A stretch of 64,000 nucleotides of DNA from Bacillus licheniformis DSM 13 = ATCC 14580 (GTDB lineage: Bacteria > Bacillota > Bacilli > Bacillales > Bacillaceae), in NCBI RefSeq assembly GCF_000011645.1, contig NC_006270.3, forward strand, positions 1,981,501 to 2,045,500. Reading direction: 5' to 3'. The position numbers and the translations under genes were made by a program. This document shows positions 35,201-42,844 of the stretch, piece after piece; within the stretch, counting starts at the first letter, position 1; every line of letters starts with the position of its first letter. The notes beneath the pieces are model-generated. The model was given only the letters and a program-made list of their open reading frames with translations. It did not search any database and was not told the origin of the DNA.

Positions 35201-35950
35201 ATTGTACCAGTCGCTGCTTTCCGGAACGTCGGTTTGATCTCCCCAAATTTGCGGTGAAGCAGGAGGGAGGTCGGCATACCAGTCATAGAAGCTCAGCATC
35301 GGCCCGCCGATCAGGGACATAAAGCGTGATCCTGCTGCATGGCTGAGCATCGACATGGCTGGAATCGGCGAAAAGCCGACATTGCGGTCAGGGCCGTATT
35401 TGGCAATGGTATACAGAAGGGAAGCCGAAATCAGCTTCAGGACTTCGCTCCATTCGGCGCGGACAAATCCGCCTTTTCCGCGCGCCTGTTTATAGGCTTT
35501 CGCTTTTTCAGGGTTTTCGACAATTGATTTCCATGCTTCAAGCGGATTTTTGCTGCTGTTTAGCGCCTCGCGCCACATCTGGATCAGCACACCGCGTACA
35601 TACGGGTATTTCACGCGGAGCGGGCTGTATATATACCAGGAAAAGCTGGCTCCCCGCGGACAGCCGCGCGGTTCAAAGTCCGGCATATCAGGGCCTGTCG
35701 AAGGGTAATCAAGCCGCTGCCCTTCCCATGTGACGATCCCGTTTTTGACGTAGATATTCCAGCTGCAGGATCCTGTACAGTTCACCCCATGGGTAGAGCG
35801 AACCACTTTATCATGCTGCCATCTATTTCTGTATACATCTTCCCAATCCCGGTCTTCATAAGTGGTTTGGCTGTGTTGATTGGAATGGCGTTCAATAGGG
35901 GAGAAATAATTTAATCTCCTGAAAATGGGACTCTTTTTCTTTTTTTTCAT
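32264..35950 (-). CDS. narG: Respiratory nitrate reductase, alpha subunit (molybdenum)
   Basis: 1228 residues, the catalytic subunit that reduces nitrate to nitrite with Mo-bisMGD. The N-terminal FS0 cluster uses His and three Cys (HGVNCTGSCSW, and CPRGASF). The Mo ligand Asp and surroundings are in QTDVPESSDWYNSGYI and WGSNVPLTRTPDAH. The N-terminus has no twin-arginine signal, as in cytoplasmic Nar. AGAAGGAGTG precedes the ATG. The promoter carries an FNR box (TGTTA-N6-TCACA) at the activating position. Same length as B. subtilis NarG. Confidence 0.98.
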   Translation of the reverse strand: MKKKKKSPIFRRLNYFSPIERHSNQHSQTTYEDRDWEDVYRNRWQHDKVVRSTHGVNCTGSCSWNIYVKNGIVTWEGQRLDYPSTGPDMPDFEPRGCPRGASFSWYIYSPLRVKYPYVRGVLIQMWREALNSSKNPLEAWKSIVENPEKAKAYKQARGKGGFVRAEWSEVLKLISASLLYTIAKYGPDRNVGFSPIPAMSMLSHAAGSRFMSLIGGPMLSFYDWYADLPPASPQIWGDQTDVPESSDWYNSGYIMTWGSNVPLTRTPDAHFLAEARYKGAKVISISPDFAESSKFSDDWLSIRQGTDGALAMAMGHVILQDFYVNQKTERFIDYAKQYTDFPFLVTLKEENGTFTAGRFLHAKDIGRATEHDEWKPAVWDEDTDGFAIPQGTMGSRWDGKGKWNLRMVDEDSEKPITPRLSMLGYEDMIGTVNIPYFSHDGNKVLERPLPIKKVILNGEEVFVSTVFDLTLANYGVNCGIGGQTPASFDDPEPFTPAWQEPITGIKSEMVIKIAREFAQNAIDTEGRSMIIVGAGINHWFNSDTIYRAVLNLVLLVGAQGVNGGGWAHYVGQEKLRPAEGWQTIAMAKDWGGPAKLQNGTSFFYFATDQWRYEDQEISGLASPIAKTSRYKHHADYNVLAARLGWLPSYPTFEKNGIDLYKEAEKAGAENAQQVGIYIARQLEEKKLKFSIEDPDNEKNFPRNLFVWRANLISSSGKGHEYFLKHLLGTTNGLMNDDQDSIRPEEITWRDKAPEGKLDLLINLDFRMAGTALYSDIVLPAATWYEKHDLSSTDMHPFIHPFNPAISAPWEAKSDWDIFKALAKAVSDLAEEVDMEPVKEAVATPLLHDTPQEMAQPLGKIKDWSKGDCPAVPGKTMPQIHVVERDYKQIFNKMTSLGPNVVKQPFGTKGMNWSVEAEYNSLKKTLGVVKDDTIAKGCPDISDARQAAEAVLTLSSTSNGKVAVKAWESLEKITNLELKDLAEEREEECFTFEQISAQPKTVITSPAFSGSEKGGRRYSPFTTNVEKLIPWRTLTGRQSFYLDHEMMTEFGENMATFKPILIHRPFLNKRPDQEGKEIVLNYLTPHNKWSVHSMYFDSLPMLTLFRGGPTVWMNKDDAEETDIQDNDWIECFNRNGVVVARAVTSHRIPKGMAFMHHAQDRHINVPGTKLTNNRGGTHNSPTRIHVKPTQMIGGYGQLSYGFNYYGPTGNQRDLNVVIRKLKEVDWLED

Positions 35951-35988
35951 TGCTGGTTCACTCCTTCTGAGTCAGTGATGCTACCCTC

Positions 35989-36031
35989 ACTATATATGGA
36001 GGAGGCGCTGCACCTTGTTAAATTTGTCACA
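35989..36031 (-). promoter_or_regulatory. narGHJI promoter with FNR box
   Basis: FNR box TGTTAAATTTGTCACA (36016-36031), 9 of 10 conserved bases, then 21 nt to TATAGT on the reverse strand, placing the box centre near -41.5. A second, weaker site ending in TCACA lies at 36045-36060. Confidence 0.75.
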
Positions 36032-36084
36032 TGGTTTCGGCTTTTCACAAATTTGTCACATTTTCAGGAGGGGGAAGAGGGCGG

Positions 36085-36116
36085 ACAAAAAAACAGCCTG
36101 CATGGAAGCGGGCTGT
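36085..36116 (-). terminator. Terminator of the DUF1858-DUF438 pair
   Basis: ACAGCC / GGCTGT stem with T7 on the reverse strand, just after the DUF438 gene. Confidence 0.75.
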
Positions 36117-36124
36117 CGAATGGT

Positions 36125-37366
36125 TCAATCGCTCGTGTTCAAAATTCTCTTTTCCCCGTTAATCTCCTGAATCGGGGCGATGTTCTGGGTGAATTCCAAA
36201 GTGCCGATATAGCGGCCGTTTTCATCGCGTACGGCAAAATAGCGGATGAACACGTATTTGTCTTTAAATTTGATCCAAAAATCTTCAACATCTTTTTTGC
36301 CAGATTTAAAGTCGTCCAGAAGTTTGTTGACGATGTGGACGCTAGCCGGCGGATGGCAGTTTTGGACGGTTCGGCCGATTACGGCTTTTGTCCGGGCGAA
36401 AATCCGTTCCTTTCCGTGTGAAAAATAGCGGACCACATCGTTTTCATCGATGAAGGTGATATCGACCGGAAGATGGTTCATCATGTGTTCAAGCTGATCC
36501 ACAGACAGAATACCGGTAGGGAGTCTGACATAGCCATCAGCCGCCTCTTCGCTCGTTTTGATCTGATGGCGTTCAGGCTTCCACACCGTTTCCGGAGCAG
36601 TCAGGCAATATCCGATCTCGTCGCTTTCGGCTGCGATTTTCAGCCATTCGTCTTCTGTCAGCGTTCTGAGCGCCATCGGCAAGAGGATATTTTCTTCTTT
36701 ATAAATCATTTCCGTGCCTTCTTGAATGATAAACGTTAGTTCGCGGATGACCTCATCTTTTTTGTCCGGCGTATACTCTTCCAACAAACGCTTCACTTCT
36801 TTAATGCTCTTGCGGATAAAATCGTCGACAGCCCACATGACTTGGCTTGGCCCTGTAATTCCGTACTTTTCTAAATAGGGGAACAGAAGATTTTCTTTTC
36901 TGCTGTAATGTTTGTCGACGTCAGCTAGCAAATTTAAGTCTGCGAGCAGTTTGAGAATGTTGTCGCGATGATCTTCTTTTTCAAAGCGTTCCAAATGAAG
37001 CTGCATTTTAAAGTTCAAAAGGAGGTCGATTTCTTTATTTTCTTTCATAAATGTATGAACGGGATGGCCAGGCTGCTTGTCGGCGTCCGCGCGGTGAATG
37101 TCTTCAATCGATCCTTTAAACACAGCGGCGTGAACGGAGCAGAGCTCTTGGATCTCTTCAGGTGTAATGCCTTCTTCCTTCATCAACGCCTGTTCCAGCT
37201 GGGCGATTTCTTCGGCATTGACTGAGCCGAATGCCTTTTCGAACCGTTTTTTGACGTCGGCAAGCGGCTTTCCTTTATGAAGGTCGATGATGATCTCCTT
37301 CAGAAGCTGCTTTTTTTCCTCAGGCAGACCTTGCTGCGTTTCCCGATTGTTAATGATTTCGCTCAT
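36125..37366 (-). CDS. DUF438 / hemerythrin-like / PAS protein
   Basis: 413 residues. Order: a DUF438-type N-terminal helical domain (LLKEIIIDLHKGKPLADVKKRF), a hemerythrin-like region with many His and Glu (VDKHYSRKENLLFPYLEKYG; MIYKEENILLPMAL), and a C-terminal PAS domain (PVDITFIDENDVVRYFSHGKERIF; QNCHPPASVHIV). Such proteins are predicted redox, O2 or NO sensors or scavengers; no output domain is attached. The start at 37366 overlaps the DUF1858 stop by 4 bp. The upstream FNR box predicts anaerobic induction. Confidence 0.85.
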   Translation of the reverse strand: MSEIINNRETQQGLPEEKKQLLKEIIIDLHKGKPLADVKKRFEKAFGSVNAEEIAQLEQALMKEEGITPEEIQELCSVHAAVFKGSIEDIHRADADKQPGHPVHTFMKENKEIDLLLNFKMQLHLERFEKEDHRDNILKLLADLNLLADVDKHYSRKENLLFPYLEKYGITGPSQVMWAVDDFIRKSIKEVKRLLEEYTPDKKDEVIRELTFIIQEGTEMIYKEENILLPMALRTLTEDEWLKIAAESDEIGYCLTAPETVWKPERHQIKTSEEAADGYVRLPTGILSVDQLEHMMNHLPVDITFIDENDVVRYFSHGKERIFARTKAVIGRTVQNCHPPASVHIVNKLLDDFKSGKKDVEDFWIKFKDKYVFIRYFAVRDENGRYIGTLEFTQNIAPIQEINGEKRILNTSD

Positions 37367-37605
37367 TGTTTTTCTCCTTTCCAAACGGGGTCAAATCCGT
37401 GTGCTTTCAATATGTCTAAGACATGGTTCCATTCGATTTGCATCATTCGCGCGCCTTTTGGAATCGTCATGATGCGCCCGGCTGTTTCCAGCATGCCGGG
37501 CTTTGTAATATTTTGAAACCCGGCATCCTTCATCACGGCTTTTAGTTCAGGATGCAATGTGCAAAGTTTGTAAACGGAATCGTCCAAATCAATTTTTTTA
37601 TGCAA
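37363..37605 (-). CDS. DUF1858 domain protein
   Basis: 80 residues: KIDLDDSVYKLCTLHPELKAVMKDAGF, then a stretch near PGMLETAGRIMTIPKGARM, matching DUF1858, a small fold that often precedes DUF438/PAS or Fe-S proteins. TTG at 37605 is preferred because AAAGGA lies 9 nt upstream and the domain begins there; an ATG at 37641 would add 12 residues and has no ribosome site. It is translationally coupled to the DUF438 gene, with which it is probably functional. Confidence 0.75.
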   Translation of the reverse strand: MHKKIDLDDSVYKLCTLHPELKAVMKDAGFQNITKPGMLETAGRIMTIPKGARMMQIEWNHVLDILKAHGFDPVWKGEKQ

Positions 37606-37645
37606 GGGATCACATCCTTTGATAGTGATGATCATTCTCATCTAT

Positions 37646-37688
37646 ACCGTAATACAAGGAAGCTGAAAAAAATGTGACGTACATCACA
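37646..37688 (-). promoter_or_regulatory. FNR box and promoter of the DUF1858-DUF438 unit
   Basis: Perfect FNR palindrome TGTGACGTACATCACA (37673-37688). On the reverse strand a weak -10 (TACGGT) follows after 21 nt. It lies between the radical SAM stop and the DUF1858 gene. Confidence 0.75.
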
Positions 37689-37693
37689 TTTTT

Positions 37694-38797
37694 TTAGCGC
37701 AAAGCCTTCGGAATATAAATGCAGCTCGGATCGCTTTCTAGGTAATCGCCTGTCAGAGCATAAGCACGCGAGCGCGAACCGCCGCACACATGACGGAATT
37801 CACAGACGCCGCATTTCCCTTTAAATCCGTCCGGATTTCGAAGATCCTTAAAGATCGGTGATTCGCGGTAAATCTCAGCCAGCGGCTGTTCGCGGATGTT
37901 TCCGGCTTTAACCGGCAGGAGTCCGCTTGGATATACATCACCGATATGGGAGATAAACATGAACCCGTTGCCATCGTTCACACCTTTCGGAGCCCGGCCC
38001 AATCCGCCGATGGCATCCATTTTTCCTTTCTGCAATGCGTGTTCATAGCGGATTTTCATGTGGGGGTCTTTCGCTTCCCGCATTTTTTGCTGAATGACGA
38101 CCCGCCGGTAGTGCTGGGCTGCTGTCGTTTTGATGTCAAAAGGCGCTTCTTTTGCCAAACGGCTGAGCCAGAGAAAGACTTTTTCATGGTCCACCGGGGA
38201 AATCATATCTTCCCGCTTCGCGCGGCCTGTCGGGACGAGAAAAAACACACTCCATAGTACGCAGTTCAATTCTTTGATCAGCTTTGCCATTTCATCCAGG
38301 TAATCGATGTTATAGGAGGATATGACGGTATTAATCTGCAGAGGCAGCTGACATTCATGAATGTAGCGAATGGCCTTCATAGTCAGGTCAAAAGACCCGT
38401 CCGTTCCCCGAAAATGATCATGAATCTCCCGGGTCGGGCCGTCCAAGCTGAACGCCCATCGGGATAACCCGATTTCTTTTGCTGATTGAATCGCTTCTCT
38501 TGTAACATTCGGCGTGGCACTCGGGGTCATGGAGACGCGAACCCCTTTTTGGACGGCATATTCAATAATGGCGAATACGTCGTCTCTCATTAAAGGATCG
38601 CCTCCTGTAAGCACGAGGAGGGGATTGTCCATCGCATGAATTTGATCGATTAAATCTTTTCCCTCTTTCAGGGATAGCTCCCGAGGATCGCGTTTATTTT
38701 GAGCCGATGCCCGGCAATGAAGGCACTTGAGCTCGCAAGCCCTTGTCAGCTCCCAAATGACGATAAACGGAGACTTGTCGAAATCGCAAAGTATCAT
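37694..38797 (-). CDS. Radical SAM/SPASM protein
   Basis: 367 residues. The radical SAM cluster motif is C-x3-C-x2-C in TRACELKCLHCRAS; GGDPLM binds SAM. The C-terminal SPASM-type region has Cys in KGKCGVCEFRHVCGGS and DPSCIYIP, which would bind a second Fe-S cluster. It looks like the family found in Bacillus and other nitrate or NO metabolisers (relatives include heme-modifying AhbD/NirJ and peptide-maturing enzymes). The substrate is unknown. It sits where B. subtilis has narA, but it is not MoaA. AAAGGA precedes the ATG. Confidence 0.85.
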   Translation of the reverse strand: MILCDFDKSPFIVIWELTRACELKCLHCRASAQNKRDPRELSLKEGKDLIDQIHAMDNPLLVLTGGDPLMRDDVFAIIEYAVQKGVRVSMTPSATPNVTREAIQSAKEIGLSRWAFSLDGPTREIHDHFRGTDGSFDLTMKAIRYIHECQLPLQINTVISSYNIDYLDEMAKLIKELNCVLWSVFFLVPTGRAKREDMISPVDHEKVFLWLSRLAKEAPFDIKTTAAQHYRRVVIQQKMREAKDPHMKIRYEHALQKGKMDAIGGLGRAPKGVNDGNGFMFISHIGDVYPSGLLPVKAGNIREQPLAEIYRESPIFKDLRNPDGFKGKCGVCEFRHVCGGSRSRAYALTGDYLESDPSCIYIPKALR

Positions 38798-38830
38798 CTT
38801 TCATCTGTCCTTTCGTTTGCATTCATGTGT

Positions 38831-38873
38831 ATCGTAGCGGAAATGCAGGAGAAAAAAAGTTAAGTAGATCACA
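38831..38873 (-). promoter_or_regulatory. FNR-like box of the radical SAM gene
   Basis: AGTTAAGTAGATCACA (38858-38873), right half perfect and left half degenerate, then 21 nt to TACGAT on the reverse strand. Confidence 0.5.
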
Positions 38874-38875
38874 TT

Positions 38876-38911
38876 TGGAAAAAAGAAGAGAAAGAAGGGG
38901 AGAGGCCCTTC
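38876..38911 (-). terminator. Probable terminator of arfM
   Basis: GAAGGG / CCCTTC stem followed by a CT-rich tail (TTTCTCTTCTTTTTT) on the reverse strand. Confidence 0.55.
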
Positions 38912-39379
38912 TCACACGTCGTCTTCTGCGGAGGAGTTGAGGTAGCGCAAAAAAAGCTGGTATGAAAAAAATAAATTCTGCTGGAGCAACATGAGAAAGT
39001 TCGTCTGTAATTGGCGGTTATAAGTCATCATTTTTTTGAAATTATGAAACGGTATTTCAAGTACGGCGGTTTCAGAGGCAGTATTGACTGAAATAAACGG
39101 AGATAAGAAAGGTTCGCCTTTTTGATCAATAGGAAAAACATCGCCTTTTTCCCACTCGGCGATCGTCCGTGATTCTTCCGGAAGCCTTCTGTCGGAAAAA
39201 TGCACTTCTCCTTTTAAAACAAAATAGACGGATTGCGAATGAAGGAACGATCGCGAATGCTGAGACGGTTGGATATCTATCACCTTACCGTTCTTCAGCA
39301 GCTTTTTGATGATCGGAAGGGGTACTCCGAAAAACATAGGAAGATTTTTCAGAAACAATAAGTAGTCAAACCGGTCCAT
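38912..39379 (-). CDS. arfM: ArfM, anaerobic respiration and fermentation modulator
   Basis: 155 residues: a cNMP-binding-type beta-barrel only (FLKNLPMFFGVPLPIIKKLL, VYFVLKGEVHFSDRRL, EWEKGDVFPI), with no DNA-binding domain. Length and context match B. subtilis ArfM (YwiD), which helps induce anaerobic genes such as hmp, nasDEF and hemN under FNR control. AAGGAGG precedes the ATG. It is divergent from ywiC and preceded by a near-perfect FNR box placed at exactly -41.5 from the predicted start. Confidence 0.88.
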   Translation of the reverse strand: MDRFDYLLFLKNLPMFFGVPLPIIKKLLKNGKVIDIQPSQHSRSFLHSQSVYFVLKGEVHFSDRRLPEESRTIAEWEKGDVFPIDQKGEPFLSPFISVNTASETAVLEIPFHNFKKMMTYNRQLQTNFLMLLQQNLFFSYQLFLRYLNSSAEDDV

Positions 39380-39409
39380 GGTATATCCTCCTTCTCTATA
39401 TTGGCTTTT

Positions 39410-39452
39410 AGTATAAAGCGCCGGGCTGCAGGGCGCAGTGATTTAATTCACA
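39410..39452 (-). promoter_or_regulatory. arfM promoter with FNR box
   Basis: AGTGATTTAATTCACA (39437-39452), 9 of 10 conserved bases, 21 nt, then TATACT on the reverse strand. Confidence 0.8.
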
Positions 39453-39458
39453 CGACTG

Positions 39459-39501
39459 TATGCAAAATGTCACTGTGTAAAAAGAACGAAACTTTTATAA
39501 T
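39459..39501 (+). promoter_or_regulatory. ywiC promoter with degenerate FNR box
   Basis: TATGCAAAATGTCACT (39459-39474), 7 of 10 conserved bases, 21 nt, then a consensus TATAAT. With such a good -10, FNR may only boost transcription. Confidence 0.5.
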
Positions 39502-39528
39502 GTAATAGAAAAGAAGGGAGGATGTGTG

Positions 39529-40251
39529 ATGAAAGTGTTCATACCGAAGCAGCACGGCGCCTGGGCGATGCTTGTCATCCCGTTTATTCTCGGCATGTTC
39601 GCCGGAGGCGCAGATGTAAAGCATATTCCGCTGTTCTGCGGATGGCTGTTTCTATATCTTGCGGCATCTCCGGCTATGATGATGGTGAAGAAGAAAAATA
39701 TCGTTTACTATCAAAAATGGGTTCTCATCTACGGCATTCCGGCCGTCGTTTTCCTGCTTATTTCGGTCCTGCTGGAGCCGCAGCTTGTGTATCTCGGTCT
39801 GCCGCTGTTTCCGCTCTTTCTCATCAATCTTTATTATGCGAAAAGAAACAACGACAGGGCGCTTTTAAATGATATAGCTGCAATCCTTGTTTTCAGCACG
39901 GGCGGGCTTGCGAGCTTCTGGATGGGAGCGGGGAAGCTTGATGGTGAGGCATCGTTTGTTTTTATCCAGTCCGCTTTGTTTTTCACAGGGAGCGCTTTTT
40001 ATGTCAAGTCGATGATACGTGAAAAGAAAAACAATCGATTCAAGCTTTATTCATGGGGCTACCATGTTTTCCTGCCGTTCGTCTCGCTGGCCGCAGGGGC
40101 AGGATGGGCGGTGATCGGCGTAGTGCCGAGCAGTCTTAGAGCGTGGTTTTTCCACGGGAGGAAACTGTCGATTAAGATAATCGGAATCTCTGAGCTGGTG
40201 AATGCCTGTATCTTTATGGCCGTGTTGATCGTTTTTCTGCTGCAAACGTAA
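39529..40251 (+). CDS. ywiC: YwiC-like integral membrane protein
   Basis: 240 residues with about eight membrane helices. The opening FIPKQHGAWAMLVIPF and VKKKNIVYYQKW are hallmarks of the YwiC family, distantly related to UbiA-type prenyltransferases but lacking a clear D-x-x-x-D pair. The function is unknown. ATG at 39529 follows GGGAGG; a GTG lies one codon upstream. Divergent from arfM, as in B. subtilis, and convergent with fnr. Confidence 0.85.
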   Translation: MKVFIPKQHGAWAMLVIPFILGMFAGGADVKHIPLFCGWLFLYLAASPAMMMVKKKNIVYYQKWVLIYGIPAVVFLLISVLLEPQLVYLGLPLFPLFLINLYYAKRNNDRALLNDIAAILVFSTGGLASFWMGAGKLDGEASFVFIQSALFFTGSAFYVKSMIREKKNNRFKLYSWGYHVFLPFVSLAAGAGWAVIGVVPSSLRAWFFHGRKLSIKIIGISELVNACIFMAVLIVFLLQT

Positions 40252-40286
40252 AAAACAAGGACACTGTGCTTCATGTCCTTGTTTGT
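40252..40286. terminator. Bidirectional terminator between ywiC and fnr
   Basis: AAACAAGGAC / GTCCTTGTTT stem, T-rich on both strands. Confidence 0.8.
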
Positions 40287-40296
40287 TTTCGCTTTT

Positions 40297-41010
40297 TCAG
40301 TCGATATTGCAGATTTCGAGCGGGCAGTTTTCACAGTCGATTTCGCGTTTTAAATAATTGATCTGGTGGATGACGATTTTTCCCGAGTCCTCAATTGAAA
40401 TGACACCGTTCTTCCGGAGGTCGCTCAGCATGCGGTTGATGCTTTCTCTTGCAGCAGCACAAAATTTCGCCAGATCCTGGTTCGTCAGGACAATATTGAT
40501 GAGAATCCCGTCGCTTCTTGTGATGCCGTAGCTGTTTGCGAGACGGATCAAGGTGGAGTAGAGCGCGCCTTTTTTACCATTCAGCAAAAGGTCGCGGATC
40601 TTCGATTGAATCTTTCGCAAATGCGTGCTCATCCATTTCATAAACTCAAACGTCAGCGCACCGTTTTGAATGAGTTCTTTTTCAAGCTTATCTTTATTGA
40701 TGACCAACACTTCGCCATCAGAGAGGATCTTTGCGCTCAGCATATATTTCGCATCTTCTGTAAAAAGCGTAAGCTCCCCGACAATATCATTTTTTTTGCA
40801 CATTCTAAGCGTCAGTTCTTTGCCATCGGACGTCAATTTGCCGATCTGGACAAGTCCTGACTGAATAAGATACAGTTCCTCTGCATCCATCCCTTCTTGA
40901 AAAAGGAATGTGTCCTGCCTGATTTTTCGTCGCGTACTGATCGATTCCAGCAAGTGATGCAGATCGTCTGAGAGCAAATCTGTGTCTGATTTTCTAACAG
41001 AAATGTTCAT
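40297..41010 (-). CDS. fnr: Fnr, oxygen-sensing transcription activator
   Basis: 237 residues of the Crp/Fnr family. An N-terminal sensor barrel (FLFQEGMDAEELYLIQSG; NDIVGELTLF) is followed by a helix-turn-helix (LTNQDLAKFCAAARESINRML). Three cysteines at the C-terminus (DCENCPLEICN) plus an Asp in KIRDLL are the [4Fe-4S] ligands of Bacillus-type Fnr, which differ from E. coli FNR. The cluster is lost in oxygen. AAAGGGGTGA precedes the ATG. It is predicted to bind the FNR boxes across this region. Downstream of narK, as in B. subtilis. Confidence 0.95.
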   Translation of the reverse strand: MNISVRKSDTDLLSDDLHHLLESISTRRKIRQDTFLFQEGMDAEELYLIQSGLVQIGKLTSDGKELTLRMCKKNDIVGELTLFTEDAKYMLSAKILSDGEVLVINKDKLEKELIQNGALTFEFMKWMSTHLRKIQSKIRDLLLNGKKGALYSTLIRLANSYGITRSDGILINIVLTNQDLAKFCAAARESINRMLSDLRKNGVISIEDSGKIVIHQINYLKREIDCENCPLEICNID

Positions 41011-41105
41011 TGAGCGTCACCCCTTTTGCAGTTCTTATTTTAACGTTAAATAAGGCAGAGTGACCTTTTAAATATAAACAATATTGTGAACATATGAATA
41101 TAGTC

Positions 41106-41146
41106 CCGAAAAAGAGCCTGGGCATATCGGCTCAATCTCTTTTTGC
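41106..41146 (-). terminator. Hairpin between narK and fnr
   Basis: AAAAAGAGCC / GGCTC...CTCTTTTT nested stem. It may act as a partial terminator so that fnr is also read from its own promoter. Confidence 0.5.
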
Positions 41147-41155
41147 AGGAAGGGC

Positions 41156-42340
41156 TTATAAATGGTTGGCCTTCGTTTTGGACGATGTTTTGTTCACTTC
41201 CTGAAAATACATCCAGACCACGATCACAAAGCTTGCAAGAGCCGCTTCTGACAGCGCCATGAATCCGATCGCATAATGGCCGGTTGCCTGAAAAACGCTT
41301 GACAGGATGAGAGGCGGGAAAAATCCTCCCAAGCCGCCCATCGCTGATACGATCCCATTAACGATGCCGGCCTGATTTGAAAAATAAAGCGGCACGAGCT
41401 TAAAGATGATCCCGTTTCCGAGTCCGGCGCACACGGCAACGGTTAATACCCCAAACCCGTACAGTCCGAGGCTCGGCGAAAAGGCCAATAAAATCCCTGA
41501 CAAGGTGCAGCCGGCAAATACATACATCAACAGCTTCAGCGGGTTGAATTTGTCTGCCAGCCAGCCGCCGACAGGCCTCAGAAAAGTGGCGACAGCGATA
41601 AATCCGGCGGTTCTCAGCCCTGAATCGACGGGATCAAGCCCGAAGTGATTAACAAGAAAGTTCGGAAGATAAATCGTAAACGCGACGAAAGATCCGAATG
41701 TAATGAAGTAAAACAAGCTTAAAAACCATAATGTCTGATTTCGGTAGACTGCCTTCATTTGCTCTGTTACAGATACCGTAACTTTTGTTTCTTTTCGATC
41801 TCCAAGGATAAAGTTCAATAAAGCGAATACGGCGACTAACACGATGTACATCCGCACCGTATTTTCCCACCCGGCGGTTTTTGCGACAACAGGAGCGGCA
41901 AACGTAGTAATCGCTGTACCGACGTTCCCAGCGCCGTAGATCCCATTGACAAACCCGTGCTTTTCTTTAGGGTAGTATTTCGGCAGTGATGTGACCCCGA
42001 TGGAAAAGACCGCTCCGCCGATGCCGAGGAAGAAGCCGCCAAGGATCAAGTCGAACAGCGAATCGGCTGTGCTGATCCAAAAAACCGGGAACAGAAGCAG
42101 CAAAAAGCTGATCATGAATGTAATTCTTGCTCCAAATCTGTTCGTGTAGTAGCCCAGCGGAATCCTGAGAAGCGACCCGAGTATGACCGGAATGGCCGTA
42201 ACAAGGGAGACCTCGCTGTCTGTCAGGGCGATGTCCTGCTTAATGTGGGGCATTAAAGAGGAAATCAATACCCAAACCATAAATCCTGCGACTAAACTAA
42301 ATGACTGCAGCGGTAATTGTATTTTTTGACGATTTGCCAT
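41156..42340 (-). CDS. narK: NarK, nitrate/nitrite transporter
   Basis: 394 residues, twelve membrane helices, MFS nitrate-nitrite porter family. The double Gly-rich signatures are in FFLGIGGAVFSIGV / GFVNGIYGAGNVGTA (helix 4-5) and GLGNGIIFKLVP / GIVNGIVSAMGGLGG (helix 10-11). It exports nitrite and imports nitrate. ATG at 42340 follows AAAGGAG by 9 nt; an upstream in-frame ATG at 42388 lacks a site. A perfect FNR box lies upstream. fnr follows. Confidence 0.95.
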   Translation of the reverse strand: MANRQKIQLPLQSFSLVAGFMVWVLISSLMPHIKQDIALTDSEVSLVTAIPVILGSLLRIPLGYYTNRFGARITFMISFLLLLFPVFWISTADSLFDLILGGFFLGIGGAVFSIGVTSLPKYYPKEKHGFVNGIYGAGNVGTAITTFAAPVVAKTAGWENTVRMYIVLVAVFALLNFILGDRKETKVTVSVTEQMKAVYRNQTLWFLSLFYFITFGSFVAFTIYLPNFLVNHFGLDPVDSGLRTAGFIAVATFLRPVGGWLADKFNPLKLLMYVFAGCTLSGILLAFSPSLGLYGFGVLTVAVCAGLGNGIIFKLVPLYFSNQAGIVNGIVSAMGGLGGFFPPLILSSVFQATGHYAIGFMALSEAALASFVIVVWMYFQEVNKTSSKTKANHL

Positions 42341-42392
42341 TGCGGTTTTGCTCCTTTCAAAGGGAAAAATGAATAAATCAATCAGCATGTTT

Positions 42393-42462
42393 ATCTTACA
42401 AAAAGTCTTTTTAAAACATTGTGAATTACGTCACACGGTCATTCGCTTGTTTCGTGTTTAAT
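42393..42462. promoter_or_regulatory. Central FNR box between narK and the DUF2164 gene
   Basis: Perfect palindrome TGTGAATTACGTCACA (42420-42435). On the reverse strand TAAGAT follows after 21 nt (narK); on the forward strand TTTAAT follows after 21 nt (DUF2164-crp). One site can therefore activate both directions. Confidence 0.75.
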
Positions 42463-42561
42463 ATCGGTAAGTGACGGAGAGTAAACGGATGTAAAAAAAT
42501 AAATTGTTCATTTGCGGACTTTATCGTTTATCATGGAAATAAAAAAAGGAGTGCCGCTTTT

Positions 42562-42801
42562 ATGTTTATAAAGCTTACCCAAGAAGAAAAACAAGCGATC
42601 ATCGATGAAATCAAACGCTTTTATGTTGAAGAAAGAGGAGAAGAGGTCGGAGACATTGCGGCGATTCAAATGTTCGAATTCGTAAAGGAAAAGCTCGGAC
42701 CTTACTTTTACAATCAGGCCTTGAAGGACAGCCGCAGAGTGGTGGAAGAGAAGGCAGCGGCGATTGAAGAAGAGCTCTTTGCACTGGAGCGCCGTCTGTG
42801 A
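42562..42801 (+). CDS. DUF2164 family protein
   Basis: 79 residues, soluble and helical: KLTQEEKQAIIDEIKRFY, ERGEEVGDIAAIQMFEFV, KLGPYFYNQALKD. This pattern matches the DUF2164 family, whose function is unknown. AAAGGAG lies before the ATG. It ends 43 bp before a Crp/Fnr-type regulator that it probably shares a transcript with. Confidence 0.85.
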   Translation: MFIKLTQEEKQAIIDEIKRFYVEERGEEVGDIAAIQMFEFVKEKLGPYFYNQALKDSRRVVEEKAAAIEEELFALERRL

Positions 42802-42844
42802 CAAACCGCTCTCCTTTAGCAAAACCGAAGGGATTGAAAGACCA

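Noticed and set aside
36045..36060. Second FNR-like site before narG
   Set aside because: Only the right half matches (TCACAAATTTGTCACA); listed as a weak accessory, not as a separate box.
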